From positions 930,001-994,000 of the forward strand of contig NZ_CP034753.1 in NCBI RefSeq assembly GCF_004006235.1: DNA of 64,000 nucleotides, read 5' to 3'. The stretch comes from Agromyces sp. LHK192. GTDB lineage: Bacteria; Actinomycetota; Actinomycetes; Actinomycetales; Microbacteriaceae. Numbering within the stretch: the stretch's first letter is position 1; every line of letters starts with the position of its first letter. Both the position numbers and the translations under genes were made by a program. The notes under the pieces are model-generated. The model made no database searches. It was not told the DNA's origin and was given only the letters and a program-made list of their open reading frames with translations. Below are positions 8,365 through 16,097 of the stretch, one piece after another.

Positions 8365-9601
8365 CGCAGGCGGTGCTCGACGTCGCCGCGACCGACTCCG
8401 GCAGTGCTTGGACGATCGGCAGCAGCACCTCGTTGAACGCGTGGCCGGTACCGCCGTCGCCGTTGCCGATGAGGGCGAGCACAGCGCCCGATCCCTCGAA
8501 GTACTGCACGTGGGCGCCGTAGCCGGGCTCGGTGCCGCTGTGGTTGAGGTCGAGGAGGCATCCCGATTCGGGGTCGAGGTGGACGTTGGCGCCGAGGCCG
8601 TACCAGTACCCGGGAGCGACCTCGACCGGTGCACGATCTTCGATGCGTGCGGCGCGCAACTCGGGGCTGAGCCCGAATCCCTCGCCGAACGCGAGGCCCC
8701 ACAGATGCAGGTCGTCGAGCGTCGACAGCATCGCCCCGGCGGCCCACGACTCGTGGTTGGTCCAGTCGGTGGTGTCGGTGGGCCTGGGCCACAGCGGGCA
8801 GAACTCGGAGTACCCGTGGTTGAAGGGGTCGTCGAGCACGGCATCGGGGGCGAAGCGGCTGCGGGTCATGCCGAGCGGCATCAGGAGTCGATCCTCGATC
8901 AGCGTGCCGAGTTCGCTCCCGGTCGTCTGCTCGAGGATCCGCCCGAGGAGGAACGTGTTGTACCCCGAGTACGTCATGCCCTCGCCTGGTGCGAAGTCGG
9001 CGCGCGGGGTGGTCGCGCCGATCGCGATCATCTCGTCGGGCGTGATCATGGAGTACGGGTCGCCGCAGATGCGGTCGAGCTGCGCCTGGCCGGGCTCGCC
9101 GATGCCGCTCGACATGTTCATGAGCATGCGCACGGTGATGTCGCCGGCCTCGGGGAAGTCGGGGTACCAGCGATCGATCGTGTCGTCGAGCGAGAGTCCG
9201 GCGGAGCCGTCGCCGATGACCTGGAGCGCAGCCTGTCCCACGATCGTCTTCGTGATGCTGCCGATCTTGGACTGGTTCGCCCGGTCCATGGGGGTTTCGG
9301 CGTCGACGTCGGACACGCCCCTGGTCGCGACCCATTCCTCGTGGCCGGGGATCCAGAGTCCGACGGCGACGCCGGGCATGCCGGATGCCTCGAATCCCTC
9401 GTCGAGCACCGTGTCGAGTTGCTCGCGCAGGGCCGGGTCGAACGGGGCTGCGGACGCGACCGCGGCATCCGACGGGGGAGGAGTCGACGCGGGGTTCGAC
9501 GTCTCGCCGACGCATCCGCCCAGGAGCGCGACGGCGAGCGCGACGATGATCGCGACCGCCGACGCGCTCGACCCGGCGACCGCCGGCTTCGAACCCCGCA
9601 T
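8354..9601 (-). CDS. serine hydrolase lipoprotein (beta-lactamase/DD-peptidase fold) with altered YxN motif
   Basis: A 415-residue class C beta-lactamase-like protein. A lipoprotein signal ends in LLGGC (Cys30), so the mature enzyme is anchored outside the membrane. Motif one is SITK (Ser115, Lys118). Motif two is YSG (211-213) where relatives, including the paralogue at 14787, have YSN; the usual Asn is Gly. Motif three is HSG in LDLNHSGTEPGYG. The ATG at 9601 has RBS GGGGGAG. It probably acts on peptidoglycan peptides or an ester; the missing Asn may change or weaken activity. The protein is distinct from true secreted beta-lactamases. Confidence 0.85.
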   Translation of the reverse strand: MRGSKPAVAGSSASAVAIIVALAVALLGGCVGETSNPASTPPPSDAAVASAAPFDPALREQLDTVLDEGFEASGMPGVAVGLWIPGHEEWVATRGVSDVDAETPMDRANQSKIGSITKTIVGQAALQVIGDGSAGLSLDDTIDRWYPDFPEAGDITVRMLMNMSSGIGEPGQAQLDRICGDPYSMITPDEMIAIGATTPRADFAPGEGMTYSGYNTFLLGRILEQTTGSELGTLIEDRLLMPLGMTRSRFAPDAVLDDPFNHGYSEFCPLWPRPTDTTDWTNHESWAAGAMLSTLDDLHLWGLAFGEGFGLSPELRAARIEDRAPVEVAPGYWYGLGANVHLDPESGCLLDLNHSGTEPGYGAHVQYFEGSGAVLALIGNGDGGTGHAFNEVLLPIVQALPESVAATSSTACVSG

Positions 9602-9687
9602 GCGAAGCTCCCCCCGCGTGCGACAGTACGCGGCGGCGCGAGTGGTGTCGCGCTCCAGTTCGGGGGGCGTCGGTCACTCGGCGTCGG

Positions 9688-10452
9688 TCAGTTGGCGTCG
9701 TCCATGCCGGTGGCGTGCACAGATGCCCCGTGGCATCCGGCCTGCCGCCAGTCGTAGTCCTCGCCGAGCGGTTGGTCGTCGGGGCCGTACATCGCCTCCA
9801 TCCAGGCCGGGTCCCGGGACCCGTTGAGCGCGTCGAGTTCGTCGAGCACCTGCATGGCGCGCCCCGGCTCCTCCGCCTCCCAGGTCTGCCACATGAGCAC
9901 GTATGCCGCCTTGAAGCCCTTCTCGGCCATGCAGACCGCGTCCAGGTGTGACTGCATCAGGGACGTCTCGTGGTCGAGTTGCCACTCCTCGGCGAACTCG
10001 GGCGTGGGGCGGGGGATCAGGTCGAGGTCGGAGGTCTCGTCGTACACGGTGTATCCGAGGATGGTGCCGATGCCGCCGGGTGCGGGCTGCTCGGATCCCG
10101 CCAGGGGAGTATCGGATGCCTCCGCCGGTGCCGCGGTCGGCGGGATGGCTCCTTCCGCCGCGGGCGCGGGCGTCGGAACGGCGGACGGCGTCGGCGCCTG
10201 GCTTGTCGCCGCCTGGCTTGTCGGCGCCGGGAGGTCGACAGTGGCGGCCGTCGTGGCAATCGCGGGGTCTTCGGTGAGTGTGGAGACCGCGGCCGCGGTC
10301 AGCACCCCGCCGGTTCCGAGGACCACGACGGCTCCCACGACGCCCGCCACGAGCGTGAGGCGATGGCGCCGGGTGCGCCGCTGCCCGCGATTCTCCTCCT
10401 CGCGCCGCTGCTCGTCGTCGAGGAGGCCCTGCATGTCGAACTCGGCGTTCAT
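9688..10452 (-). CDS. membrane-anchored protein of unknown function, PadR operon third gene
   Basis: A 254-residue protein of unrecognised family. Residues 1-35 are charged (MNAEFDMQGLLDDEQRREEE and an RRTRRHR stretch), residues 36-57 form one transmembrane helix, and an Ala/Pro/Thr-rich spacer (60-125) leads to a folded domain with two cysteines (Cys in LDAVCMAEKG and in AGCHGASV), which could form an extracytoplasmic disulfide. The start ATG overlaps the TGA of the upstream membrane gene as ATGA, with GGAGAGG as RBS, so it is the last gene of the padR operon. The function is unknown. Confidence 0.8.
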   Translation of the reverse strand: MNAEFDMQGLLDDEQRREEENRGQRRTRRHRLTLVAGVVGAVVVLGTGGVLTAAAVSTLTEDPAIATTAATVDLPAPTSQAATSQAPTPSAVPTPAPAAEGAIPPTAAPAEASDTPLAGSEQPAPGGIGTILGYTVYDETSDLDLIPRPTPEFAEEWQLDHETSLMQSHLDAVCMAEKGFKAAYVLMWQTWEAEEPGRAMQVLDELDALNGSRDPAWMEAMYGPDDQPLGEDYDWRQAGCHGASVHATGMDDAN

Positions 10453-11213
10453 CGGGATGCCTCTCCGATCGTCGCGCTCGCGTCGGAGCGTCTGCCATCG
10501 GCCCATTGCGCCGTCGCTGCCAGGCACAGCGTCGCGACTCCGAGGCCGACCGCATAGGCTGCCGGCTCCCACCACGTCAGGCGATTGATCACCACGAGGG
10601 CGCTCGCGCTGAGGAACCACAGGGTCTCGATGCTCTGCGCGAAGATCAGGAATCCGGTCAGGGCGAGCACCGGGGCGCCCCACGCTCGCCATCGCCGGTG
10701 AGCGAGCACCGCGGTCGCGGCGACGGCGATCGCGCCGAGTGCGATGGTGAATGCGGCGGAGGTCGGAACCCAGCCGATATCGCCGATCAGCAGGGCGCGG
10801 ACCTGCCGGAACGCGACGAACCCGCCGACGGCGATCTGCACGACGCCGACGAGTGCGACGGCTGCGAGCATCAGGCCCTCGATCGGGAAGAGATTCGACC
10901 GGGCGGGGCTCTCCCGGCCGGTCAGCTGCGCACGGCGCCAGCCGATGTCGGCGGGGATGCCGCGCAGCATCCGGCTTCGGATCGATCGGGCGGCCGTCCG
11001 CGAGCTGATGCCGGTCTCGTTCGCCCAGGCCGCGTGCTCGTGCAGGTCGGAGAGGATCTCCTGCCGTCGGTCGGACGCGACGAGCGGGTCGAGACCGTCG
11101 GTGTACCGCAGCGACCAGCGGAGCGTCGCGCGCGCTGCGCGCTCGACGGCGCGGTCGGCGCGAGCGGGCGTGCGCGCGCCCGGGGCGGGCCTGCGTGCGC
11201 CCGGGGAGGTCAT
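10449..11213 (-). CDS. multi-pass membrane protein of PadR operon
   Basis: A 254-residue protein. The first 85 residues are cytoplasmic with RQEILSDLHEHAAWA, the N-terminal helical pattern found in HAAS/DUF1700-like proteins paired with PadR regulators. Five to six hydrophobic segments follow. The start at 11213 is chosen because its ATG overlaps the TGA of padR (ATGA) and GGGG-AGG lies upstream on the coding strand. Genes of this layout usually respond to envelope-active compounds, but nothing in the sequence identifies a signal. Confidence 0.82.
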   Translation of the reverse strand: MTSPGARRPAPGARTPARADRAVERAARATLRWSLRYTDGLDPLVASDRRQEILSDLHEHAAWANETGISSRTAARSIRSRMLRGIPADIGWRRAQLTGRESPARSNLFPIEGLMLAAVALVGVVQIAVGGFVAFRQVRALLIGDIGWVPTSAAFTIALGAIAVAATAVLAHRRWRAWGAPVLALTGFLIFAQSIETLWFLSASALVVINRLTWWEPAAYAVGLGVATLCLAATAQWADGRRSDASATIGEASR

Positions 11214-11557
11214 GCGAGCGCCTCCCCGGTCACGGCGCCTCGCTGCCCGGCGCGGACCGCCTGTCGAAACGCGGCCTCGCCGACTCCGGTCACCCGGTAC
11301 AGTCGCCGGCGCGGCCGCCCATCGGCCTCGGCCAACTCCGGCGCCTCCCACTCGGATTCGAGCAATCCCGCGGCATCCATTCGGTTCAGCGCCCGGTACA
11401 ACGTGCCGTGAGCGAGGAGTTCGGAGCCCTGCGTCTCGGCGAGCGTGCGCGCGAGCGCGAAGCCGAAGAACGACCCCTCGCGCGGCTGGATCGTGAGCCC
11501 CGCGTCGAGGATCGCGAGCTCGATGGGGAGGAGTACTCCCGGCCGTCGTCGTGGCAT
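11210..11557 (-). CDS. PadR family transcriptional regulator
   Basis: A 115-residue winged-helix regulator. The core has LAILDAGLTIQPREGSFFGF, GTLYRALNRMDAAGLLESEW and RRRLYRVTGVGE, the standard PadR DNA-binding elements (GTLYR-L-ML helix and beta wing). It heads a three-gene operon in which all junctions are ATGA overlaps. A TATACT -10 element ends seven bases before the ATG at 11557 and there is no Shine-Dalgarno, so the mRNA is probably leaderless. The regulator likely represses its own operon through the palindrome at 11567-11586. Confidence 0.9.
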   Translation of the reverse strand: MPRRRPGVLLPIELAILDAGLTIQPREGSFFGFALARTLAETQGSELLAHGTLYRALNRMDAAGLLESEWEAPELAEADGRPRRRLYRVTGVGEAAFRQAVRAGQRGAVTGEALA

Positions 11558-11563
11558 GCCGCG

Positions 11564-11586
11564 AGTATACGCACCTATATGCGTAT
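11564..11586 (-). promoter_or_regulatory. padR promoter and operator
   Basis: Reading the minus strand, a perfect -10 hexamer TATACT (11569-11564) lies 7 bases upstream of the padR ATG. A perfect 7-bp inverted repeat overlaps it: ATACGCA (11567-11573) and TGCGTAT (11580-11586) with a 6-bp AT-rich centre. The repeat fills the -10 to -35 interval, so bound repressor would block RNA polymerase. The dyad is palindromic in the manner of PadR sites although it lacks the textbook ATGT/ACAT arms. Confidence 0.65.
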
Positions 11587-11728
11587 TAATCCAGGCCTCC
11601 GGACGATCGGCCCGGGGCTGATCGCGCGGCCCGAGGAACAGGGGGCGAACACGTGCTTGGCGTGATCTCGCGCGGTCGTGTCCGTCTTTCCGCGGGGTCG
11701 ACCGGTCGCGCACTGCCAGCATGACCGA

Positions 11729-12439
11729 ATGACCTCCGACCCGAGCGCCGGCATCATCGCATTCACGTGGCTCGCTCTGGCGATGACGCTGGCGCCCGGA
11801 TCGGACACGGTGTTCGTGATCCGCTCCAGCCTCCGCGACGGTTGGCGCGCGGGGGTGGTCGCGGCGTTCGGCATCGTCTGCGGCGTCGTCGTGTGGGCCG
11901 GGCTCGCCGGGCTCGGCGTGGCGCTGCTGCTGGTGCGGTTCCCGCTCGCGTACAACGTCATCGCGATCGGCGGAGGCCTGTACCTCGGATACCTCGCGGT
12001 GCGCACGTTCGTCGCCGCTGTGCAGATGTGGGGAAGCGCGTCGCGATCCGAGGGGCTCGATGCGGGGGCGACGGATGCGGATGCCGGTTCGGATGTCGAG
12101 CGCCGGCGCCCGGCATCGCCGGCGGCGCGGTTGCGGACCTTCACGACCGGCTTGACCACGAACCTCCTGAACCCGAAGATCGGCGTGTTCTACCTCTCGG
12201 TCATGCCGGGGTTGTTCATCGGCCAGAGCCTCACGGTGTGGCTCGGTCTCCTGCTGGGCGGCATCCACGCCGCGTGGGGCATCATCTGGCTCAGCGTCGT
12301 CTCGATCCTGGCCGGGTGGGCGCGCACCCACCTGCTGCAGCCGAAGCCGCGGGCCGTGCTCGAGGCGGTCTGCGGCGCGCTGCTGCTCGCGTTCGGGGTC
12401 TTCGTCCTGGTCGAGGTGGCGATGGACATGCTCGTCTGA
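11729..12439 (+). CDS. LysE family amino-acid exporter
   Basis: A 236-residue membrane protein with six hydrophobic segments. It carries the LysE family hallmark FTWLALAMTLAPGSDTVFVI near the N-terminus and GLTTNLLNPKIGVFYLSVMP in the second half. The inserted loop at about 115-145 (DAGATDADAGSDVERRRP) is long and hydrophilic. The ATG at 11729 places the first helix directly at the N-terminus; the open frame upstream adds only 17 unlikely residues. It exports a basic or neutral amino acid or homoserine-like compound by family precedent; the cargo is not readable. It is convergent with the HNH gene. Confidence 0.9.
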   Translation: MTSDPSAGIIAFTWLALAMTLAPGSDTVFVIRSSLRDGWRAGVVAAFGIVCGVVVWAGLAGLGVALLLVRFPLAYNVIAIGGGLYLGYLAVRTFVAAVQMWGSASRSEGLDAGATDADAGSDVERRRPASPAARLRTFTTGLTTNLLNPKIGVFYLSVMPGLFIGQSLTVWLGLLLGGIHAAWGIIWLSVVSILAGWARTHLLQPKPRAVLEAVCGALLLAFGVFVLVEVAMDMLV

Positions 12440-12477
12440 GGGCGGATGCCGCGGGCTCGCGGGCGCGACGGCACGTG

Positions 12478-14097
12478 TCACGCCGCCTGCGTCCTCGGCA
12501 TCGTGAAGCGTGCGCGACCGCCGAGTCTCGGAACCTGTGCCGGGTCGATGTGCGGGGGAGGGATGAACCACACCTCGTTCGGGCTCGCATGGATCTCCCA
12601 TCCGTCGCGGTGCACCATGTGGTGGCAGAAGCTGCACAACAGGACGCCGTTCGCCAGGTCGGTCGGGCCGGTGTCACGCTCCCACCAGTCGATGTGGTGG
12701 GCCTCGACGTAGGCGATGTTCTGCCCGCACGAGGCGCATCCGCCGTCGCGCTCGCCGAGGGCGAGTCGCTGGCCCTTGGTGAACAGCCTGGCGGCACGCC
12801 CGAGGTCGAGCGGGAGGCTCGTGCCGCCGAACACGGCGGGGATGAACTCGGCGTCTGCGGCCATGCGCCGGGCGGTGGCGGCCGAGATCGGCTGGTCGAT
12901 GCCGTCGATCGACGCCTGCCCGAGCCCGCTGACGAGGTCGTCGAGATCGACGCGCACCACGACCGTCGTCTTCGCGAGCGGCGTGGCGGTCTGGGTGCAC
13001 CCGAGGGCATGGCGGGCCAGCGCGGCGAGCGCGTCAGCCTGCAACTGCGGGATCGTCCGCCGGTCGTCGACGACGGCTCCGGGCGCACCGATTCTGCTCG
13101 CGGTGCCGGCCGTGCCGGTGCCGGTGCCGGTGCCGGTCGCGTCGTGGTCCGCCGTGGCGGCACCGGCGTGCTCCCGCCGGCGCAGCGCATCGGTCACGAG
13201 CGACTCGATCGCCGCCTTGACCGGCGCCGCGCTCTCCGGATCGAGGCGGGCGCGCAGGTGCACCATGCCGTTGCCGTCTTCGCGAATCGTCAGAGATCGA
13301 TCCATGCGCAGCAGGTCTTCGCGGGGTTCGACGCCGTCGGGATCGAGTCGCGCCTCGGCCTCGCGGACGCCTCGCATCAGTGTTTCGAGCGGCACTCGGC
13401 TCGCGAGGCCCACGAGTGCGGTCTCCACGACATCGATGCGGCTCGCATCGGCGCGCGCAGATGCCCGTTCGAGCATCGACACGATCGCGGCCGCCGCCTC
13501 GATGCTGATCGCCGCCTGGTCGACTGCGGCCGCGACGTGCGGATGCCTCGACGGGAGGTACTCGCCGGTGAACTTGCGGCGCCCGGCGGCGGCGGTGCCG
13601 ACGGCGAGCAGCCGCATCGCGTCGGCACGGGATGCTCCGGTCGATGCCGCGATCAGCCGGGACGGATTGTGGAAGCCGTTCGCCTTCGCCAGCCCGATCT
13701 CTCCGAACTCAGGCCCGGAACGCTTCGCGACCTCGGCGGCGACGCGCGCGAGCATCCCCTCGGCGACGCGCCGGACCCGGGCGAGCACATCGACGACCCG
13801 CACGAGCCCGGTGTCGCTCATCTGCTCGACCTCGACTTGCGCCGAACCGCTGACGGCGCCCCAGGCGGGCATGGCGTCGATCCACGTCTCGCGCAGCGCG
13901 GCGATGTCGCGCTCGAGGGAGAGCAGTGCGTCACCCGCGGCTCGCGAGACCGGGTCGAGCCCCGCGCCGGGCGCAACCGGCCCGTGCGGAACCGGCTCGA
14001 GCGCTTCCGACCTCTGCGCATCCGACTCGTGCCCGACCGGCTCGACAGCGACCGGCTCGGCCACGACCGGCTCGTGCGCTGCGGGTGTCCCTCTCAT
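12478..14097 (-). CDS. DUF222 and HNH endonuclease domain protein
   Basis: A 539-residue protein. An acidic Pro/Val/Glu-rich N-terminus (residues 1-45) precedes the helical DUF222 domain (about 60-400). This is followed by an HNH nuclease: CASCG, VEAHHIDWW and CSFCHHMVHRDGW provide paired zinc cysteines and the catalytic His. A short GTGTGTGT low-complexity stretch around 13114-13140 separates halves of the DUF222 region. Microbacteriaceae genomes carry several such genes as stand-alone loci; they have been linked to neither a methylase nor a specific transposon, and their role is unsettled. The start at 14097 follows an AT-rich promoter-like segment. Confidence 0.9.
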   Translation of the reverse strand: MRGTPAAHEPVVAEPVAVEPVGHESDAQRSEALEPVPHGPVAPGAGLDPVSRAAGDALLSLERDIAALRETWIDAMPAWGAVSGSAQVEVEQMSDTGLVRVVDVLARVRRVAEGMLARVAAEVAKRSGPEFGEIGLAKANGFHNPSRLIAASTGASRADAMRLLAVGTAAAGRRKFTGEYLPSRHPHVAAAVDQAAISIEAAAAIVSMLERASARADASRIDVVETALVGLASRVPLETLMRGVREAEARLDPDGVEPREDLLRMDRSLTIREDGNGMVHLRARLDPESAAPVKAAIESLVTDALRRREHAGAATADHDATGTGTGTGTAGTASRIGAPGAVVDDRRTIPQLQADALAALARHALGCTQTATPLAKTTVVVRVDLDDLVSGLGQASIDGIDQPISAATARRMAADAEFIPAVFGGTSLPLDLGRAARLFTKGQRLALGERDGGCASCGQNIAYVEAHHIDWWERDTGPTDLANGVLLCSFCHHMVHRDGWEIHASPNEVWFIPPPHIDPAQVPRLGGRARFTMPRTQAA

Positions 14098-14254
14098 GCT
14101 TCGATCATGCCCCGACCCACCGACATCCGGTCGCGCCCATAAACCAGCATTGATCTGGGATTTATATGTGGACAACTCGCCCGCGACGCACCTGTGGAGG
14201 AGGAGTGCGTCAGCTGCCGCGCGGCGTAGCACGAAGCGGATCGGCGCTCGGGTC

Positions 14255-14614
14255 TCAGGCCGGCGGGAACGGCCGGACCGGCGGGCTCGCCAGCGTGACG
14301 AGGTTGCCGTCGGGGTCGCGCACCTGCGCGAGCGTGGAGTAGTCGCCCAGTAGGTCTTCGCCGATCTCGATGCGCGCCTCGGCGAGCCTGCGACGCTCGG
14401 CATCCAGGTCGTCGACGTAGACGAACAGGGCGCCGTTCGCCGCGAACTCCTCGCTCGCGAACAGCATCACGCCGCCGCCGTCGGAGAGCTCCCACTGCAC
14501 CAGCGTCGCCATCGGTCGATGGTCGGGGCCCCGTCCCAGCAGCTTGGTGTACCAGACCTCGGCCGTCGCGAGGTCGGCGGTGCGCAGTGACGGATAGGTC
14601 TTCCGTACGGTCAT
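14255..14614 (-). CDS. VOC family protein
   Basis: A 119-residue glyoxalase-fold protein: YPSLRTADLATAEVWYTKLL opens the first beta-alpha unit, VMLFASEEFAANGALFVYVD starts the second, and VRDPDGNLVTLASPP is the typical ending. The ATG at 14614 is preceded by GGAGG with 5-base spacing. It is a lone gene between the HNH protein and a divergent serine hydrolase lipoprotein. The metal centre and substrate are not predictable; members range from resistance proteins to lyases. Confidence 0.88.
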   Translation of the reverse strand: MTVRKTYPSLRTADLATAEVWYTKLLGRGPDHRPMATLVQWELSDGGGVMLFASEEFAANGALFVYVDDLDAERRRLAEARIEIGEDLLGDYSTLAQVRDPDGNLVTLASPPVRPFPPA

Positions 14615-14786
14615 GGGTTCCTCCGGAACTCGTCGATGAGCGGATGCCGCTCCGGCACAGGCTTCCAGTTCATCGAGATCGCGTGAAGGGGGTGGACACC
14701 CGGCGTTCCCCCGACCGACGACCTATCCGGAGAGTGTCGTCCCACTAGAGTGAGGGCAGCCCGGGCTTGATCGATGGGGGACCGAC

Positions 14787-16073
14787 ATGCCGAGCACCAT
14801 CCGCACCGCCCTGCTCACCCTGACGCTCGGCGGGCTCGTCGTCGTCGCCGCGACCGGGTGCGCCGGGCCGGCCGACGACCCGTCGCCGACGGGCACCGCG
14901 ACGGCCGAGGCATCCGATGGTGCGCTCACCGTCGTCGAAGACGGCCTCGGCGCCGAACTCGGCGAGCAGCTCGCGGCTGCGGCATCCGAGGCGTTCGAGG
15001 GCGTCAGTTCTCCCGGTGCCGTGATGGCGGTCCGGACGCCCGAGGGTACGTGGGCCGCGACCGTCGGCTTCACCGACTGGGACGGATCCGTGCCGCAGAC
15101 GGCCGACCTCAACCATCGCGTCGGCAGCGTCACCAAGACGTACACCGTCACGGCGCTGTTGCAGCTGGCCGAGCGCGGCGAGCTCTCGCTCGACGATCCG
15201 ATCGAGCAGTACGTGCCGGGCATGCCGAACGGCGACGCCACACTGTTCGAGCTCGGCGCGATGCGCAGCGGCATCCCGTCGTACACGTTCGACCCGGCAT
15301 TCGAGCAGGAGCTGTTCACCAACCCGAACCACGTCTGGACGCCCGAGGAGCTCGTCGACATCGTGCGCGGACAGGAGCCGATGTTCGCACCCGGCACCAA
15401 GACGTTCTACTCGAACACCAACACCATCCTGCTCGGGTTGGTCATCGAACAGGTCACGGGGCAGCCGATCGAGGACGTGTTCGAGGAGCAGATCATCGGC
15501 CCGATGGCGCTCGACGGCACGATCTTCCCGACGGATGCCTCGTTCCCCGAGCCGCACGCCCGCGGGTTCACCCTGCAGGGCGTCACCGACGGCGTGCCCG
15601 TCGAGACGACCGACTGGAACCCGTCGTGGGGGTGGACGGCGGGCTCCATCATCTCCGACCGCGACGACCTGCTGACCTGGAGCGAGGCGATCGCGACCGG
15701 CGACGGCCTGCTCGCGCCCGAGTGGCAGCAACAGCGCATCGACTCGTTCGACTTCAGCATCCCCGTCTACGCAGGCGAAGGCGTGGATGCCCCGCAGACT
15801 CCCGCCCGCGCCTACGGCCTCGGCCTCGGACTGGCGCTCGGATGGTACGGCCACGACGGCACCATGCCCGGCTTCAACACCGTGCTGCAGCACCACCTCG
15901 AATCGGGCACCACGCTCATCGTCATGACCGACAGCGACATCAAGTCGGGGGAGTGCCCCGAGGGGTCGGAGGTGCTGCCCGACGGGCGGACGACCGGCGA
16001 GTGCACCGAGCCCGCCGTCCACATCGGGCACGCGCTCGCCGAGGTCGTGGGGCATCCGCTCGTGGAGGGGTGA
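14787..16073 (+). CDS. serine hydrolase lipoprotein (beta-lactamase/DD-carboxypeptidase fold)
   Basis: A 428-residue enzyme with a lipoprotein signal ending in VAATGC (Cys25). Catalytic motifs are complete: SVTK (Ser114-Lys117), YSN (208-210) and HDG (356-358). It therefore should be an active serine acyl-enzyme hydrolase on the outer face of the membrane, most likely a DD-carboxypeptidase or esterase of peptidase family S12. GGGGGAC precedes the ATG. It is a paralogue of the proteins at 8354 and 52424 and is convergent with the sugar dehydrogenase gene. Confidence 0.9.
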   Translation: MPSTIRTALLTLTLGGLVVVAATGCAGPADDPSPTGTATAEASDGALTVVEDGLGAELGEQLAAAASEAFEGVSSPGAVMAVRTPEGTWAATVGFTDWDGSVPQTADLNHRVGSVTKTYTVTALLQLAERGELSLDDPIEQYVPGMPNGDATLFELGAMRSGIPSYTFDPAFEQELFTNPNHVWTPEELVDIVRGQEPMFAPGTKTFYSNTNTILLGLVIEQVTGQPIEDVFEEQIIGPMALDGTIFPTDASFPEPHARGFTLQGVTDGVPVETTDWNPSWGWTAGSIISDRDDLLTWSEAIATGDGLLAPEWQQQRIDSFDFSIPVYAGEGVDAPQTPARAYGLGLGLALGWYGHDGTMPGFNTVLQHHLESGTTLIVMTDSDIKSGECPEGSEVLPDGRTTGECTEPAVHIGHALAEVVGHPLVEG

Positions 16074-16097
16074 CGATCCCTGCCCGGCATGTGCGGA

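Noticed and set aside
12478..14097. DUF222-HNH protein as a restriction enzyme or intein/homing endonuclease
   Set aside because: No methylase partner, no intron or intein boundary; family members are common chromosomal genes in this group.
11767..14142. Long plus-strand open frame across LysE and HNH genes
   Set aside because: It runs through two convergent, well-supported genes in other frames and has low-complexity sequence.
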